From: Streptomyces sp. HUAS MG91
GTDB lineage: Bacteria > Actinomycetota > Actinomycetes > Streptomycetales > Streptomycetaceae
DNA length: 64,000 nucleotides
Reading direction: 5' to 3'
Assembly (NCBI RefSeq): GCF_040529335.1
Contig: NZ_CP159534.1
Location: 2,170,001-2,234,000, forward strand
A program made the position numbers and the translations under genes. The notes under the pieces are model-generated. The model made no database searches. It was not told where the DNA came from and saw only the letters and a program-made list of their open reading frames with translations. Below are positions 55,268-63,189 of this stretch, piece after piece. Numbering within the stretch: position 1 is the stretch's first letter; each line of letters begins with the position of its first letter.

Positions 55268-56140
55268 ATGCCCGGACCAGACACCGACGCCGAACGACCT
55301 GTTCTGTACGCGGCCGAGGGCCCGGTCGCGTACGTGACGCTGAACCGGCCGCGGTACCGCAACGCCCAGAACTCGGCGATGACGTACGCCCTCGACGAGG
55401 CCTTCTACCGCGCTTCGGCGGACTCCGGCGTCAAGGTCGTGGTGCTCGCGGGCGCGGGCGAGCACTTCTGCGCGGGGCACGACATCGGCACGCCGGAGCG
55501 TGACGCGCATCTGCCGTTCGAGCGGCGGGCGGGGCTGTGGTGGGACCACTCCGACAAGGAGGGCGCGGAGTCCCGGTTCGCGCGGGAGTCGGAGGTGTAT
55601 CTGGGGATGTGCCGCCGCTGGCGCGAGCTGCCCAAGCCGGTGATCGCCTCGGTGCACGGGGCGTGTGTGGCGGGCGGGTTGATGCTGGCGTGGGTGTGCG
55701 ACCTGATCGTGGCGAGCGAGGACGCCTTCTTCGCGGACCCGGTGGTGCGGATGGGGATACCGGGCGTCGAGTACTTCGCGCACCCGTGGGTGATGCCGCC
55801 GCGGATCGCGAAGGAGTTCCTGTTCACGGGCGACCGGATGAGCGCGCGCCGGGCGTACGAGGTGGGGATGGTGAACAAGGTGGTGCGGCGGGCCGATCTC
55901 GGCGCGGAGACGGACGCGTTGGCGCGGCGGGTGGCGGACATGCCGCGGCTGGGTCTGGCCCTGGCCAAGCGCGCGGTGAACCAGGCGGAGGACCTGCAAG
56001 GACTGCAGACGGGCATGGACTCGGTGTTCGGCCTGCACCACGTGGCGCACGCGCACAACGCGGAGACGGCGGCCGACTCCCTGGGCGGCATGGACGTGGC
56101 GGCGATGAAGCGGGCCGGGGCCGGAAGGGCGGGTGCGTGA
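55268..56140 (+). CDS. Enoyl-CoA hydratase (EchA13-like) of the second steroid operon
   Basis: A 290-residue crotonase-fold protein: FCAGHDIGTPE, VHGACVAGGLMLAWVCDLIVASEDAFFADPVVRMGIPGVEYF, with acidic residues at the usual hydration positions. A hydratase or isomerase acting on a steroid-derived acyl-CoA is likely. The order enoyl-CoA hydratase, acyl-CoA dehydrogenase, acyl-CoA dehydrogenase resembles mycobacterial echA13-fadE17-fadE18. The second ATG (55268) is preferred because AAGGA then has proper spacing; the ATG at 55259 is too close to it. Its stop overlaps the next start by 1 bp. Confidence 0.85.
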   Translation: MPGPDTDAERPVLYAAEGPVAYVTLNRPRYRNAQNSAMTYALDEAFYRASADSGVKVVVLAGAGEHFCAGHDIGTPERDAHLPFERRAGLWWDHSDKEGAESRFARESEVYLGMCRRWRELPKPVIASVHGACVAGGLMLAWVCDLIVASEDAFFADPVVRMGIPGVEYFAHPWVMPPRIAKEFLFTGDRMSARRAYEVGMVNKVVRRADLGAETDALARRVADMPRLGLALAKRAVNQAEDLQGLQTGMDSVFGLHHVAHAHNAETAADSLGGMDVAAMKRAGAGRAGA

Positions 56141-57279
56141 TGGATCTGGACCTCACCCCGGACGAGGACGCGTTCCGCGCCGAGGCGCGCGCATGGCTGG
56201 CGGCGCACGTCCCGGCCGATCCGCTGCCCTCCCTGGAGACGGCGGAGGGGTTCGCCGCACACCGCGCGTGGGAGGCCGAGCTGTCCGCCGACCGCTGGTC
56301 GGTGGTGTCGTGGCCCGAGGAGTTCGGGGGCCGCGGTGTCGACATCTTCAAGTGGCTCGTCTTCGAGGAGGAGTACTACGCGGCGGGCGCCCCGGGCCGC
56401 GTCTCGCAGAACGGCATCAATCTGCTCGCCCCGACGCTGTTCGACCATGCGACGGACGAACAGCGGGCGCGGGTGCTGCCGTCGATGGCGAGCGGCGAGG
56501 TGATCTGGGCGCAGGCGTGGTCGGAGCCGGAAGCGGGTTCCGATCTGGCGTCCCTGCGGTCGCGGGCGGTGCGCACGGACGGCGGCTGGCTGCTGCACGG
56601 GCAGAAGACGTGGTCGTCGCGGGCCGCTTTCGCGGACCGGGCGTTCGGCATCTTCCGCACCGACCCGGACGCGCCCAAGCCGCACCAGGGGCTCACGTAC
56701 CTGATGTTCGATCTGCGCGCGCCCGGCGTCACGGTCCGGCCGATCGGCCGGCTCGACGGCAAGCCGGCCTTCGCCGAGCTGTTCCTGGACGAGGTGTTCG
56801 TGCCGGACGAGGACGTGATCGGCGAGCCCGGCCGGGGCTGGCGCATCGCGATGTCCACGACGGGGAACGAGCGAGGGCTGACCCTGCGCTCCCCCGGCCG
56901 TTTCCTCGCCTCCGCCGAGCGGCTGCTGCGGCTGTGGCGGGAGCGCGGCGAGGACCCGGCGGTGCGGGACCGGGTGGCGGACGCGCTGATTGGGGCGCGC
57001 GCGTACCAGCTGTTCACGTATGCCAACGCGTCGCGGTTCGCGGCCGGCGAGCAGATCGGCGCCGAGTCGAGTCTGAACAAGGTGTTCTGGTCGGAGTACG
57101 ACATGGCGCTGCACGAGACGGCGCTCGATCTGCTCGGCGCGGACGGGGAGACGGCAGCGGGCGAGTGGGCCGAGGGGTACGTCTTCTCGCTCGCGGGCCC
57201 GATCTACGCGGGGACGAACGAGATACAGCGCGACATCATCGCCGAGCGGCTGCTCGGCCTGCCGAAGGGGCGTCGCTGA
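56140..57279 (+). CDS. Acyl-CoA dehydrogenase, large (catalytic) subunit type
   Basis: A 379-residue FAD enzyme: WPEEFGGRGVDIFKWLVFEEEYY, the FAD/substrate motif WAQAWSEPEAGSDLASL, GQKTWSSRA and the C-terminal AGPIYAGTNEIQRDIIAERLLGL. It lies back-to-back with a second, shorter acyl-CoA dehydrogenase gene, the arrangement of heterotetrameric alpha2beta2 steroid dehydrogenases (FadE26-27, FadE28-29, IpdE1-E2). It would introduce the alpha,beta double bond in a bulky ring-bearing acyl-CoA. One-base overlaps on both sides (TGATG) indicate coupled translation. Confidence 0.88.
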   Translation: MDLDLTPDEDAFRAEARAWLAAHVPADPLPSLETAEGFAAHRAWEAELSADRWSVVSWPEEFGGRGVDIFKWLVFEEEYYAAGAPGRVSQNGINLLAPTLFDHATDEQRARVLPSMASGEVIWAQAWSEPEAGSDLASLRSRAVRTDGGWLLHGQKTWSSRAAFADRAFGIFRTDPDAPKPHQGLTYLMFDLRAPGVTVRPIGRLDGKPAFAELFLDEVFVPDEDVIGEPGRGWRIAMSTTGNERGLTLRSPGRFLASAERLLRLWRERGEDPAVRDRVADALIGARAYQLFTYANASRFAAGEQIGAESSLNKVFWSEYDMALHETALDLLGADGETAAGEWAEGYVFSLAGPIYAGTNEIQRDIIAERLLGLPKGRR

Positions 57280-58322
57280 TGAGGTTCCTGCTGGACACGG
57301 AGCAGGCCGAGTTCGGCCGCACGCTCGACCGGATGCTGGGCGCGGCGGACACCCCGTCGGCGGTCCGCGCATGGGCGGCCGGCGATCCGGGGCCCGGCCG
57401 GGATCTGTGGACACGGATCGCGGACGCGGGGGTGTTCGCTCTCGCCGTGCCCGAGGCGTACGACGGCGTGGGGCTGCTCCCGGTCGAGCTGGCGCTGGCG
57501 TACGTGGAGTTGGGGCGGCACGCGGTGCCGGGTCCGGTGGTGGAGACGGCGGCCGCGGCGGCGCTGCTGGCCGATCTGGCCGAGGACGGCGGGACGGAGG
57601 GCGGGGCGGCGAAGGAGTGGCTGCCGAGAATCGCCGCCGGCCGGGCCGTGGTGTCGCTGGGCGCGGAGCCTGACGCGTTCGTGCTGGACGCGGACGCGGC
57701 GGACGCGGTGTTCGTGGCGGCGGGGTCGAAGGTGCGGCGTGCCGTGGTGCGGGGCGCGGTGGTGGAGTCGGCCGATCCGGCGCGGCGGCTGTTCCGGGTC
57801 GAGGCCGGTGAGATCGTCGCGGAGGACGCGGCGCGGGCCGTGGCGCGGGCCACCGATCTGGCCGCGCTGCTCACCGCCGCGCAGTCGCTCGGCGTCGGCC
57901 TCGAACTGCTGCGCAGAACCGTCGAGTACGTGGGGCAGCGCAAGCAGTTCGGGGTGCCGATCGGCTCGTTCCAGGCGGTCAAGCACCGGCTGGCGGACGC
58001 GCTGCTCGGCCTGGAGTTCGCGCGGCCGCTGGTGTTCGGGGCGGCGCTGTCCCTGGCGGGCCGGGGCTCCGTCGCTTCCGTCTCGGACCACGGCGCGGTC
58101 GGGAGAGCCGACGAGAGAGCGAGGAAGGACATCGCGGCGGCCAAGGTGGCGGCGGGCGAGGCGGCGTACCGGGCAGCCCTGGCCGCGCTGCAACTGCACG
58201 GCGCCGTGGGATACACGGAGGAGCTGGATCTGTCGTGGTGGCTGCGGAAGGCACGGCCGTTGCGGGACGCGTGGGGGACGCCTGCGCGGTGCCGGGAGCG
58301 TGTGGTGTCCGGGGGACGGTGA
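57279..58322 (+). CDS. Acyl-CoA dehydrogenase, small partner subunit type
   Basis: A 347-residue acyl-CoA dehydrogenase-fold protein with FALAVPEAYDGVGLLPVELALAYVELGRHAVPGPVVET and VEYVGQRKQFGVPIGSFQAVKHRLAD, LQLHGAVGYTEELDLSWWLRKA. It is shorter and less conserved around the catalytic base than the upstream subunit, fitting a non-identical partner of a heterotetramer. The ATG overlaps the previous stop by one base. Confidence 0.87.
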   Translation: MRFLLDTEQAEFGRTLDRMLGAADTPSAVRAWAAGDPGPGRDLWTRIADAGVFALAVPEAYDGVGLLPVELALAYVELGRHAVPGPVVETAAAAALLADLAEDGGTEGGAAKEWLPRIAAGRAVVSLGAEPDAFVLDADAADAVFVAAGSKVRRAVVRGAVVESADPARRLFRVEAGEIVAEDAARAVARATDLAALLTAAQSLGVGLELLRRTVEYVGQRKQFGVPIGSFQAVKHRLADALLGLEFARPLVFGAALSLAGRGSVASVSDHGAVGRADERARKDIAAAKVAAGEAAYRAALAALQLHGAVGYTEELDLSWWLRKARPLRDAWGTPARCRERVVSGGR

Positions 58323-58403
58323 GGAAGCGCGTACCACGGGAGCACGGCGCCCATGAGGGGCGCCCCGCACCGTCACATCACCGGAGCCGGAAGGGAGTTG
58401 CCG

Positions 58404-59129
58404 ATGTCGCTGGACGGCAAAGTCGTGATCGTCACGGGGGCCGGGCGCGGTCAGGGTGCTGTCGAGGCTCGGCTGTTCGCCGAGGCCGGGGCGCGGGTCG
58501 TGCTGACGGACGTACGGGAGGAGGAAGGCCGCGAAGTCGCCGCGTCCCTGGGTGGGCAGGGGTTGTTCGTGCGGCACGACGTGACGTCGGCGGACGACTG
58601 GGCCGGTTCCGTGCGGGCCGCGCTCGACGCCCACGGGCGCCTCGACACGCTCGTGAACAACGCGGCGCTGTGGCGCACCGCGTCCGTCGAGGACGAGACG
58701 TACGAGAACTTCGAGACGCTGCTCAGGGTCAATCTGTTGGGCCCGTTCCTGGGGATCCAGGCCGTCGTGCCCGCTCTCAGGGCGGGTGGCGGCGGCTCGA
58801 TCGTGAACATCTCGTCGACCGCCGGACTCATCGGCATCAAGGGGCACGCGGCGTACGGGTCGTCGAAGTTCGGCCTGCGCGGGCTCACCAGATCCTCGGC
58901 GCTGGACCTGGCGCCGTACGGGATCCGGGTGAACTCCGTGCACCCGGGGGCGATCGACACCCCGATGGTGGCGGCATCGGTCACCGGGCGGGACTGGTCG
59001 CATCTGCCGCTGGGCCGGATGGGCCGCCCGGAGGAGGTCGGCCCGCTCGTGCTCTTCCTCGCGTCGGACGCGGCGTCGTACATCACGGGAGCGGAGTTCA
59101 CGGTGGACGGAGGGTCGACCACCGGCTGA
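58404..59129 (+). CDS. SDR resembling 3-alpha,20-beta-hydroxysteroid dehydrogenase
   Basis: A 241-residue SDR: TGAGRGQGAVEARLFAEAGA, NNAA, ISSTAGLIG, YGSSK and the C-terminal YITGAEFTVDGGSTTG. The stretch from VVPALRAGGGGSIVNISS to YGIRVNSVHPGAIDTPM is strikingly similar to the Streptomyces 3-alpha,20-beta-hydroxysteroid dehydrogenase I remember (CanB/FabG3 group). Location at the end of the steroid operon supports a steroid or hydroxyacyl-CoA substrate. GGAAGGGAG precedes the ATG; there is an 81-bp gap after the previous gene, without a visible hairpin. Confidence 0.88.
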   Translation: MSLDGKVVIVTGAGRGQGAVEARLFAEAGARVVLTDVREEEGREVAASLGGQGLFVRHDVTSADDWAGSVRAALDAHGRLDTLVNNAALWRTASVEDETYENFETLLRVNLLGPFLGIQAVVPALRAGGGGSIVNISSTAGLIGIKGHAAYGSSKFGLRGLTRSSALDLAPYGIRVNSVHPGAIDTPMVAASVTGRDWSHLPLGRMGRPEEVGPLVLFLASDAASYITGAEFTVDGGSTTG

Positions 59130-59160
59130 GCACTCCGCCGTCGGCCGAGCGAGGAGCGGT

Positions 59161-59742
59161 TCAGGCGGATCGGCCGCCGGCGGGGGCGATGCCGGTGACG
59201 ACGGCGGTGGGGCCCATGGCGCGGACCGGGGCGACTCCGGCGACGAGGGCGGCGTCGTACCGGCCGAGCACCCGGCCCGCGACCTCGGCCCCCTCCTCGC
59301 CGAGCGCCACGACGAGGGTCGCTTCGGGGCCGACTTCGAGGCTGCCGCGTACGACGGCGACGGACGGGGCGGCGGGCAGCGCGTCGCGGCGCCACATGAC
59401 GTTGAGGTTGACGACGTTCCCGGCGCCGAGCAGCCGGCACTCGGTGGGGACGTCGCCGGGCAGGTCCTGGGGCGCGTACGGGCTGTCGACGAGGACGGTC
59501 CGGCCGTCGACGGTCAGCTCCATGCCGTCGCCGTCGGCCATGGTGAGGGTGCGGTCGACGCCGGGGAACGCGGAGAAGGGGCCGTCGGCCGCGACCTCGG
59601 CGAGACTCACCCGCCAGGTGAAGTCCGCCATGCCCGCGCCCTGCGGATGGCAGAAGACCTCGCGGGTGACGCCGCCCCCGTTCTTCCAGAGGGCGGCGGT
59701 GCGGTCAGCGGCGGGGAGGTCCCGTACGTCGATGTCGATCAC
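59161..59742 (-). CDS. HutD/Ves-family cupin protein
   Basis: A 193-residue protein of the HutD family: DRTAALWKNGGGVTREVFCHP, DFTWRVSLAEVAADGPFSAFPGVDRTLTMADGDGMELTVDG, and NLNVMWRRD, all diagnostic. HutD proteins accompany histidine utilisation in Pseudomonas and bind formiminoglutamate; no hut gene is near here, so the role is open. GTG start. Convergent with the steroid operon, 31 bp apart. Confidence 0.88.
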   Translation of the reverse strand: MIDIDVRDLPAADRTAALWKNGGGVTREVFCHPQGAGMADFTWRVSLAEVAADGPFSAFPGVDRTLTMADGDGMELTVDGRTVLVDSPYAPQDLPGDVPTECRLLGAGNVVNLNVMWRRDALPAAPSVAVVRGSLEVGPEATLVVALGEEGAEVAGRVLGRYDAALVAGVAPVRAMGPTAVVTGIAPAGGRSA

Positions 59743-59797
59743 GGAGACCGAGCGTACGGGACCGCTCGGCCGGCCTGGTCAGGGCCTCGGCCCGCCC

Positions 59798-59818
59798 TGA
59801 TCCGACCCCACCGGATCA
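59798..59818 (-). terminator. Hairpin downstream of the helical-repeat gene
   Basis: A 7-bp stem TGATCCG/CGGATCA with a 7-nt loop, 9 bp after the stop of the minus-strand gene that follows; a GGGC-type imperfect repeat lies just beyond it. Confidence 0.5.
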
Positions 59819-59826
59819 GCCCCTGC

Positions 59827-60954
59827 CTACCCGGTCAGGCCCTCCGCGCGGCCCGTCGGCCGGAAGGCGGGCAGGGTGAACACCCGGGCCTTGCCGGACT
59901 CGGGCATGGTCTCGATCAGCGGCAGGACCAGTTCCCACAGGTTCCGCCGCTCCACGTCGAGGAGGAGTTCCGTCAGGTCGGCCTCCGGCAGCCCGGCCGC
60001 CGTCGCGGCGATCACCGTGCGGGACGCGGTCGGCAGCGCGTCCGCCAGCGGCAGGAACGCGCCCCACAGGCCGCTCGCCACCACGGCCCGCACCACGTCC
60101 GCGAGCAGTTCCGGATCGCGCAGCGCGGGCAGCGCGGCGACGGTGCGCAGCCGGTCGTCGTCGAGCAGCGCGACGAGCGGCAGCAGCTCCGCCCACAGCC
60201 CCTCGGCCGCGACGGTGGACACCAGGGACGCCAGTTCCGCCCGGGGCCGGTCGGCGGTGAGTTCCGCGATCTGGGTGCGCCGTTCGCCGGTGACCATGCC
60301 GGCCACGGCCAGCGTCTCCGGCCACAGCCCCGCGCCGGAGGCCGCCGCGACGACCCGGGCCAGCCGCTCCTGTCCCATCAGTTCGACGACCCGGCCGAGC
60401 CGGTCGCGCCGGTCGATGAGGAAGCCGGTCCGCAGCACCGCCGCGTCGTCGACCCGCGGGATGATCCGGAGCAGCGCGGAGTCCCGTACGTGTCCGACGA
60501 ACCGCCCCATCGTGAGGTGGTCGCCGCGCCCCGCGAGGGCCACCGCGATGCGCACGAGGAGGTCTTCGTCGAGCCGGTCGACGATGCCGGGGATGCGGCG
60601 CGGGTCGAGGTGGGCGCAGGCCTCCGCGGTGAAGGCGACCGGCAGCCGGTCGATGACGGCGGCGGCCCGCGCGGGTTCCATCCGGCCCGCGACGGCGCCG
60701 GCGAGCCGCGGCCCGAGCGCCTTCTGCGCGATGGCGGCGGAGACGGTCGCGGGCACCAGCCTGGTGGCGGCGGCGATCCGGTCGATCATGTCGGGCGCCC
60801 GGTCGAAGAGCGCGGCGACGGCCTGTTCACGGAAGCGCCGCAGGTCGGCGGCGGACCGTCCGTCGAGGAAGGAGAGCGTGCCCGGGGCGACGGCGAGCAC
60901 CCGCTCGATCTTGAGGACTTCTGCGCGGCACTGGAGCGCCTCGGAGCCGTTCAC
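59827..60954 (-). CDS. Conserved protein with alpha-helical repeats, function unknown
   Basis: A 375-residue, Ala/Leu/Arg-rich, entirely helical protein without membrane helices or signal peptide. Repeating units of about 35-40 residues (RMEPARAAAVIDRLPVAFTAEACAHLDPRRIPGIVDRLDEDLLVRIAVALAGRGD, DDDRLRTVAALPALRDPELLADVVRAVVASGLWGAFLPLADAL) recall the N-terminal repeats of MgtE or HEAT-like solenoids. I do not recognise a family with known function. The start overlaps the stop of the small upstream gene by 4 bp, so the two are coupled and probably interact. Confidence 0.75.
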   Translation of the reverse strand: MNGSEALQCRAEVLKIERVLAVAPGTLSFLDGRSAADLRRFREQAVAALFDRAPDMIDRIAAATRLVPATVSAAIAQKALGPRLAGAVAGRMEPARAAAVIDRLPVAFTAEACAHLDPRRIPGIVDRLDEDLLVRIAVALAGRGDHLTMGRFVGHVRDSALLRIIPRVDDAAVLRTGFLIDRRDRLGRVVELMGQERLARVVAAASGAGLWPETLAVAGMVTGERRTQIAELTADRPRAELASLVSTVAAEGLWAELLPLVALLDDDRLRTVAALPALRDPELLADVVRAVVASGLWGAFLPLADALPTASRTVIAATAAGLPEADLTELLLDVERRNLWELVLPLIETMPESGKARVFTLPAFRPTGRAEGLTG

Positions 60955-61235
60955 GGTCGGGAGCCTCCTGACGGGCGGAACAGGACCCTGCGGACGGGGC
61001 CCCTGGCCAGTGCGGGTACCAGGGTGAGGGCGTTCTCCGCGGCCTCGTTCAGACCGGCGGCGCGGCTCTCGTGCTCGCGGCGCAGCGCGTCACTCAGCAC
61101 GGTGAGCTGCCCCGCGGCCAGTTCGGCGAAGGCGGCGGGAGGCCGGACGCCCAACTCCTGACTCAGTTGTGCCAGTTCCCCCGGCTCCCCCGGTCCTCCC
61201 GGTCCTCCCGGTCGCGACAACGCTTCGGTGCTCAC
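60951..61235 (-). CDS. Small protein coupled to the helical-repeat gene
   Basis: 94 residues. It begins with a Gly/Pro run (GGPGGPGEPGE, from a 9-bp DNA repeat CCCGGTCCT), then a helical segment (LGVRPPAAFAELAAGQLTVLSDALRREHESRAAGLNEAAENALTLV) and a basic, Pro-containing end. GTG start; the stop overlaps the next gene by 4 bp. Function unknown; a partner or chaperone of the downstream protein is a guess from coupling only. Confidence 0.65.
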   Translation of the reverse strand: MSTEALSRPGGPGGPGEPGELAQLSQELGVRPPAAFAELAAGQLTVLSDALRREHESRAAGLNEAAENALTLVPALARGPVRRVLFRPSGGSRP

Positions 61236-61377
61236 AGATCCTCCCGTGACCTCGAGTGCGGGAAGGGTGACTCCGCCCGAGCCCGACCCTCGACTGACTT
61301 CGGGTCAATAGTGGGCCGGGCCGAGGGGCGTCCACCCCGCCTCGGGGTGGAGGTGTCGTGGCTTTACTGTGTGCCGC

Positions 61378-62286
61378 ATGAAACGCGCCGGATGCCTGCT
61401 TCTCTCCTTCATCGCCGTGGCTCCCGCCGCCACGGTGGCGTTCTCTGTTCTGTCGCCCGGTGGCGAGAGCGAGGGCTCCTCGGCCCGTCCCTCGGCGTCC
61501 GCGTCGGCGCGCTCCCCCGAGTCGGACGAGTCGGCGGCCGAGCGCAGGGCCGACGACAAGATGATCGCGAGCCTTCCGCCGGGCCTGGCCGCTCCGGCGA
61601 AGAAGGAACTGGCCCAGCAGCTCGTCGCCAGCGCGGAGAACTCCACTCTCGACTGGCGCAGCGCCTACGCCTACATAGAGGACATAGGCGACGGGCAGGG
61701 CTACACGGCCGGCATCATCGGTTTCTGCAGCGGCACCCACGACCTCCTGACCCTGGTCGAGCGCTACACGAAGAGCCACCCGGACAACGGCCTCGCCCGC
61801 TATCTCCCCGCCCTGCGCGAGGTCGACGGCACCGACTCGCACGAGGGCCTGGACCCCGGCTTCCCGGCCGCGTGGAAGAAGGAGGCCACCCGCCAGGCCT
61901 TCCGTGACGCCCAGGACGGCGAACGCGACCGCGCCTACTTCGACCCCGCGGTCCGCCTCGCCAAGCTGGACGGCCTCGGCACGCTGGGCCAGTTCATCTA
62001 CTACGACGCGATGGTCTTCCACGGCCCCGGCACCGGCCCCACCGGCTTCTACGGCCTGCGCGAGGCGACGATCAAGGAGGCCGACACCCCGTCGCAGGGC
62101 GGCAAGGAGGCCTCGTACCTCGACATCTTCCTCGACCTGCGCCGCAAGGCGATGCGCACGAAGAAGGCGGGCATCGACACCAGCCGCGTCGACACGGCCC
62201 AGCGGCAGTTCCTCTACGACGGGAACCTCGCCCTCAGGACGCCGCTGACGTGGCAGGTGTACGGGGAGACGTACCGGGTGCGGTGA
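61378..62286 (+). CDS. Secreted chitosanase (GH46)
   Basis: A 302-residue exported enzyme. A signal peptide and a Ser/Glu/Asp-rich spacer (to about residue 60) precede the GH46 domain. Catalytic acid Glu87 in ASAENSTLDW and base Asp105 in DIGDGQGYT stand exactly 18 residues apart, as in the Streptomyces N174 chitosanase, and FCSGTHDLL, FDPAVRLAKLDGLGTLGQFIYYDAMVFHGPG follow. It hydrolyses chitosan outside the cell. ATG at 61378 is preferred over a GTG three codons upstream; neither has a good ribosome site. A CCACCCCG/CGGGGTGG hairpin (61331-61350) lies in the leader. Confidence 0.94.
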   Translation: MKRAGCLLLSFIAVAPAATVAFSVLSPGGESEGSSARPSASASARSPESDESAAERRADDKMIASLPPGLAAPAKKELAQQLVASAENSTLDWRSAYAYIEDIGDGQGYTAGIIGFCSGTHDLLTLVERYTKSHPDNGLARYLPALREVDGTDSHEGLDPGFPAAWKKEATRQAFRDAQDGERDRAYFDPAVRLAKLDGLGTLGQFIYYDAMVFHGPGTGPTGFYGLREATIKEADTPSQGGKEASYLDIFLDLRRKAMRTKKAGIDTSRVDTAQRQFLYDGNLALRTPLTWQVYGETYRVR

Positions 62287-62427
62287 GGCGGGAGTTTCCA
62301 CGGCGCACCCGTGCAACCAAACGTGAAGATGGTGTGTCTAAAGCGTGAAACACGCGTGCGCATCGCGCTCACGGCGCTCGCTCGCGACACTCAACCCCGT
62401 CTCCACGCACGCCCGTTAAGGAACAAC

Positions 62428-62940
62428 ATGCAGATACGTCCGACCCTGGCCGCCACCTCCGCGCTCTCCGTCTCCGCGCTGGCGGCCGCGGCCCTGCTGA
62501 CCGCGGCCCCCGCGCACGCGGGCACCGAGTACAGCTCGGCGCTGAAGGTGCGCGGAGTCCAGTACGACGCCCCGGGCAGGGACGACAACCGCTGCTCCGG
62601 CGGCAACACGTCCAAGGAGTACGTGACCGTCAAGAACTACTCCAGGACCGCGACGGTGAACCTCAAGGGGTACGTGGTCAAGGACAAGACCGGCAACAGG
62701 TTCACCTTCACCAAGAGCCACACCCTCGAGCCCGGCGACTACGTCCGCCTGCGCGGCGGCAAGGGCACGGACTCGGACGCGAAGAACGTCGTGTACCGCA
62801 ACAACTGCAACTTCATGTGGAACAACGACAAGGACACGATCTACCTCTACAAGCCGTCGGGCGCGCACGCGGACACCCACGCGTACACGAAGTCGGGCAA
62901 CGACCGTGACGGGAACGGATACATCGGCTTCCACAACTGA
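62428..62940 (+). CDS. Small secreted lamin-tail-like (LTD) protein
   Basis: A 170-residue exported protein: signal peptide ending AAPAHA (residue 31), then an immunoglobulin-like lamin-tail fold with EYVTVKNYSRTATVNLKGYVVKDKTGNRFTF and LEPGDYVRLRGGKGTDSDAKNVVYRNNCNFMWNNDKDTIYLY. Two cysteines could form a disulfide. Such small LTD proteins are common in Streptomyces culture fluids; their role is unknown. AAGGAA lies 6 nt before the ATG. Confidence 0.85.
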   Translation: MQIRPTLAATSALSVSALAAAALLTAAPAHAGTEYSSALKVRGVQYDAPGRDDNRCSGGNTSKEYVTVKNYSRTATVNLKGYVVKDKTGNRFTFTKSHTLEPGDYVRLRGGKGTDSDAKNVVYRNNCNFMWNNDKDTIYLYKPSGAHADTHAYTKSGNDRDGNGYIGFHN

Positions 62941-63080
62941 GTCACACCGACACCCGGGCGGCCACCCTCGCGCGGCCACCCGGGTCACGACTCGTCGAAG
63001 CGGCCCGCTGGCTGGGCCTCGTCGGGGTGCTCGCCGTGGCGGCGGCCGTCGTCACCACCTGGGTCGCCCCCGCCAAGTGA
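62937..63080 (+). CDS. Possible 47-residue membrane peptide with a CTG start
   Basis: A frame that begins with CTG overlapping the previous stop codon (CTGA) reads (M)SHTDTRAATLARPPGSRLVEAARW followed by a clean membrane helix LGLVGVLAVAAAVVTTWV and ends APAK. Basic residues before the helix suit insertion. There is no ATG or GTG. Its reality depends on CTG initiation by reinitiation, so it is tentative. Confidence 0.35.
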   Translation: MSHTDTRAATLARPPGSRLVEAARWLGLVGVLAVAAAVVTTWVAPAK

Positions 63081-63153
63081 CCGTCCCCGAACGCACCGCG
63101 ACGCCCGCCCAGTCGTCCGGTCGGGGACAGTGGGGCGAGCGTCGCGCTCTGTT

Positions 63154-63181
63154 CCGTACGCCTTTGTACGGGACGTTTTTT
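63154..63181 (+). terminator. Rho-independent terminator before gltD
   Basis: CCGTAC/GTACGG stem with a 6-nt loop, then GACG and a run of six T (63176-63181), ending the rightward transcripts. Just before it the longer repeat GTCCCCGA...TCGGGGAC can also pair. Confidence 0.7.
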
Positions 63182-63189
63182 GGGGGGCG

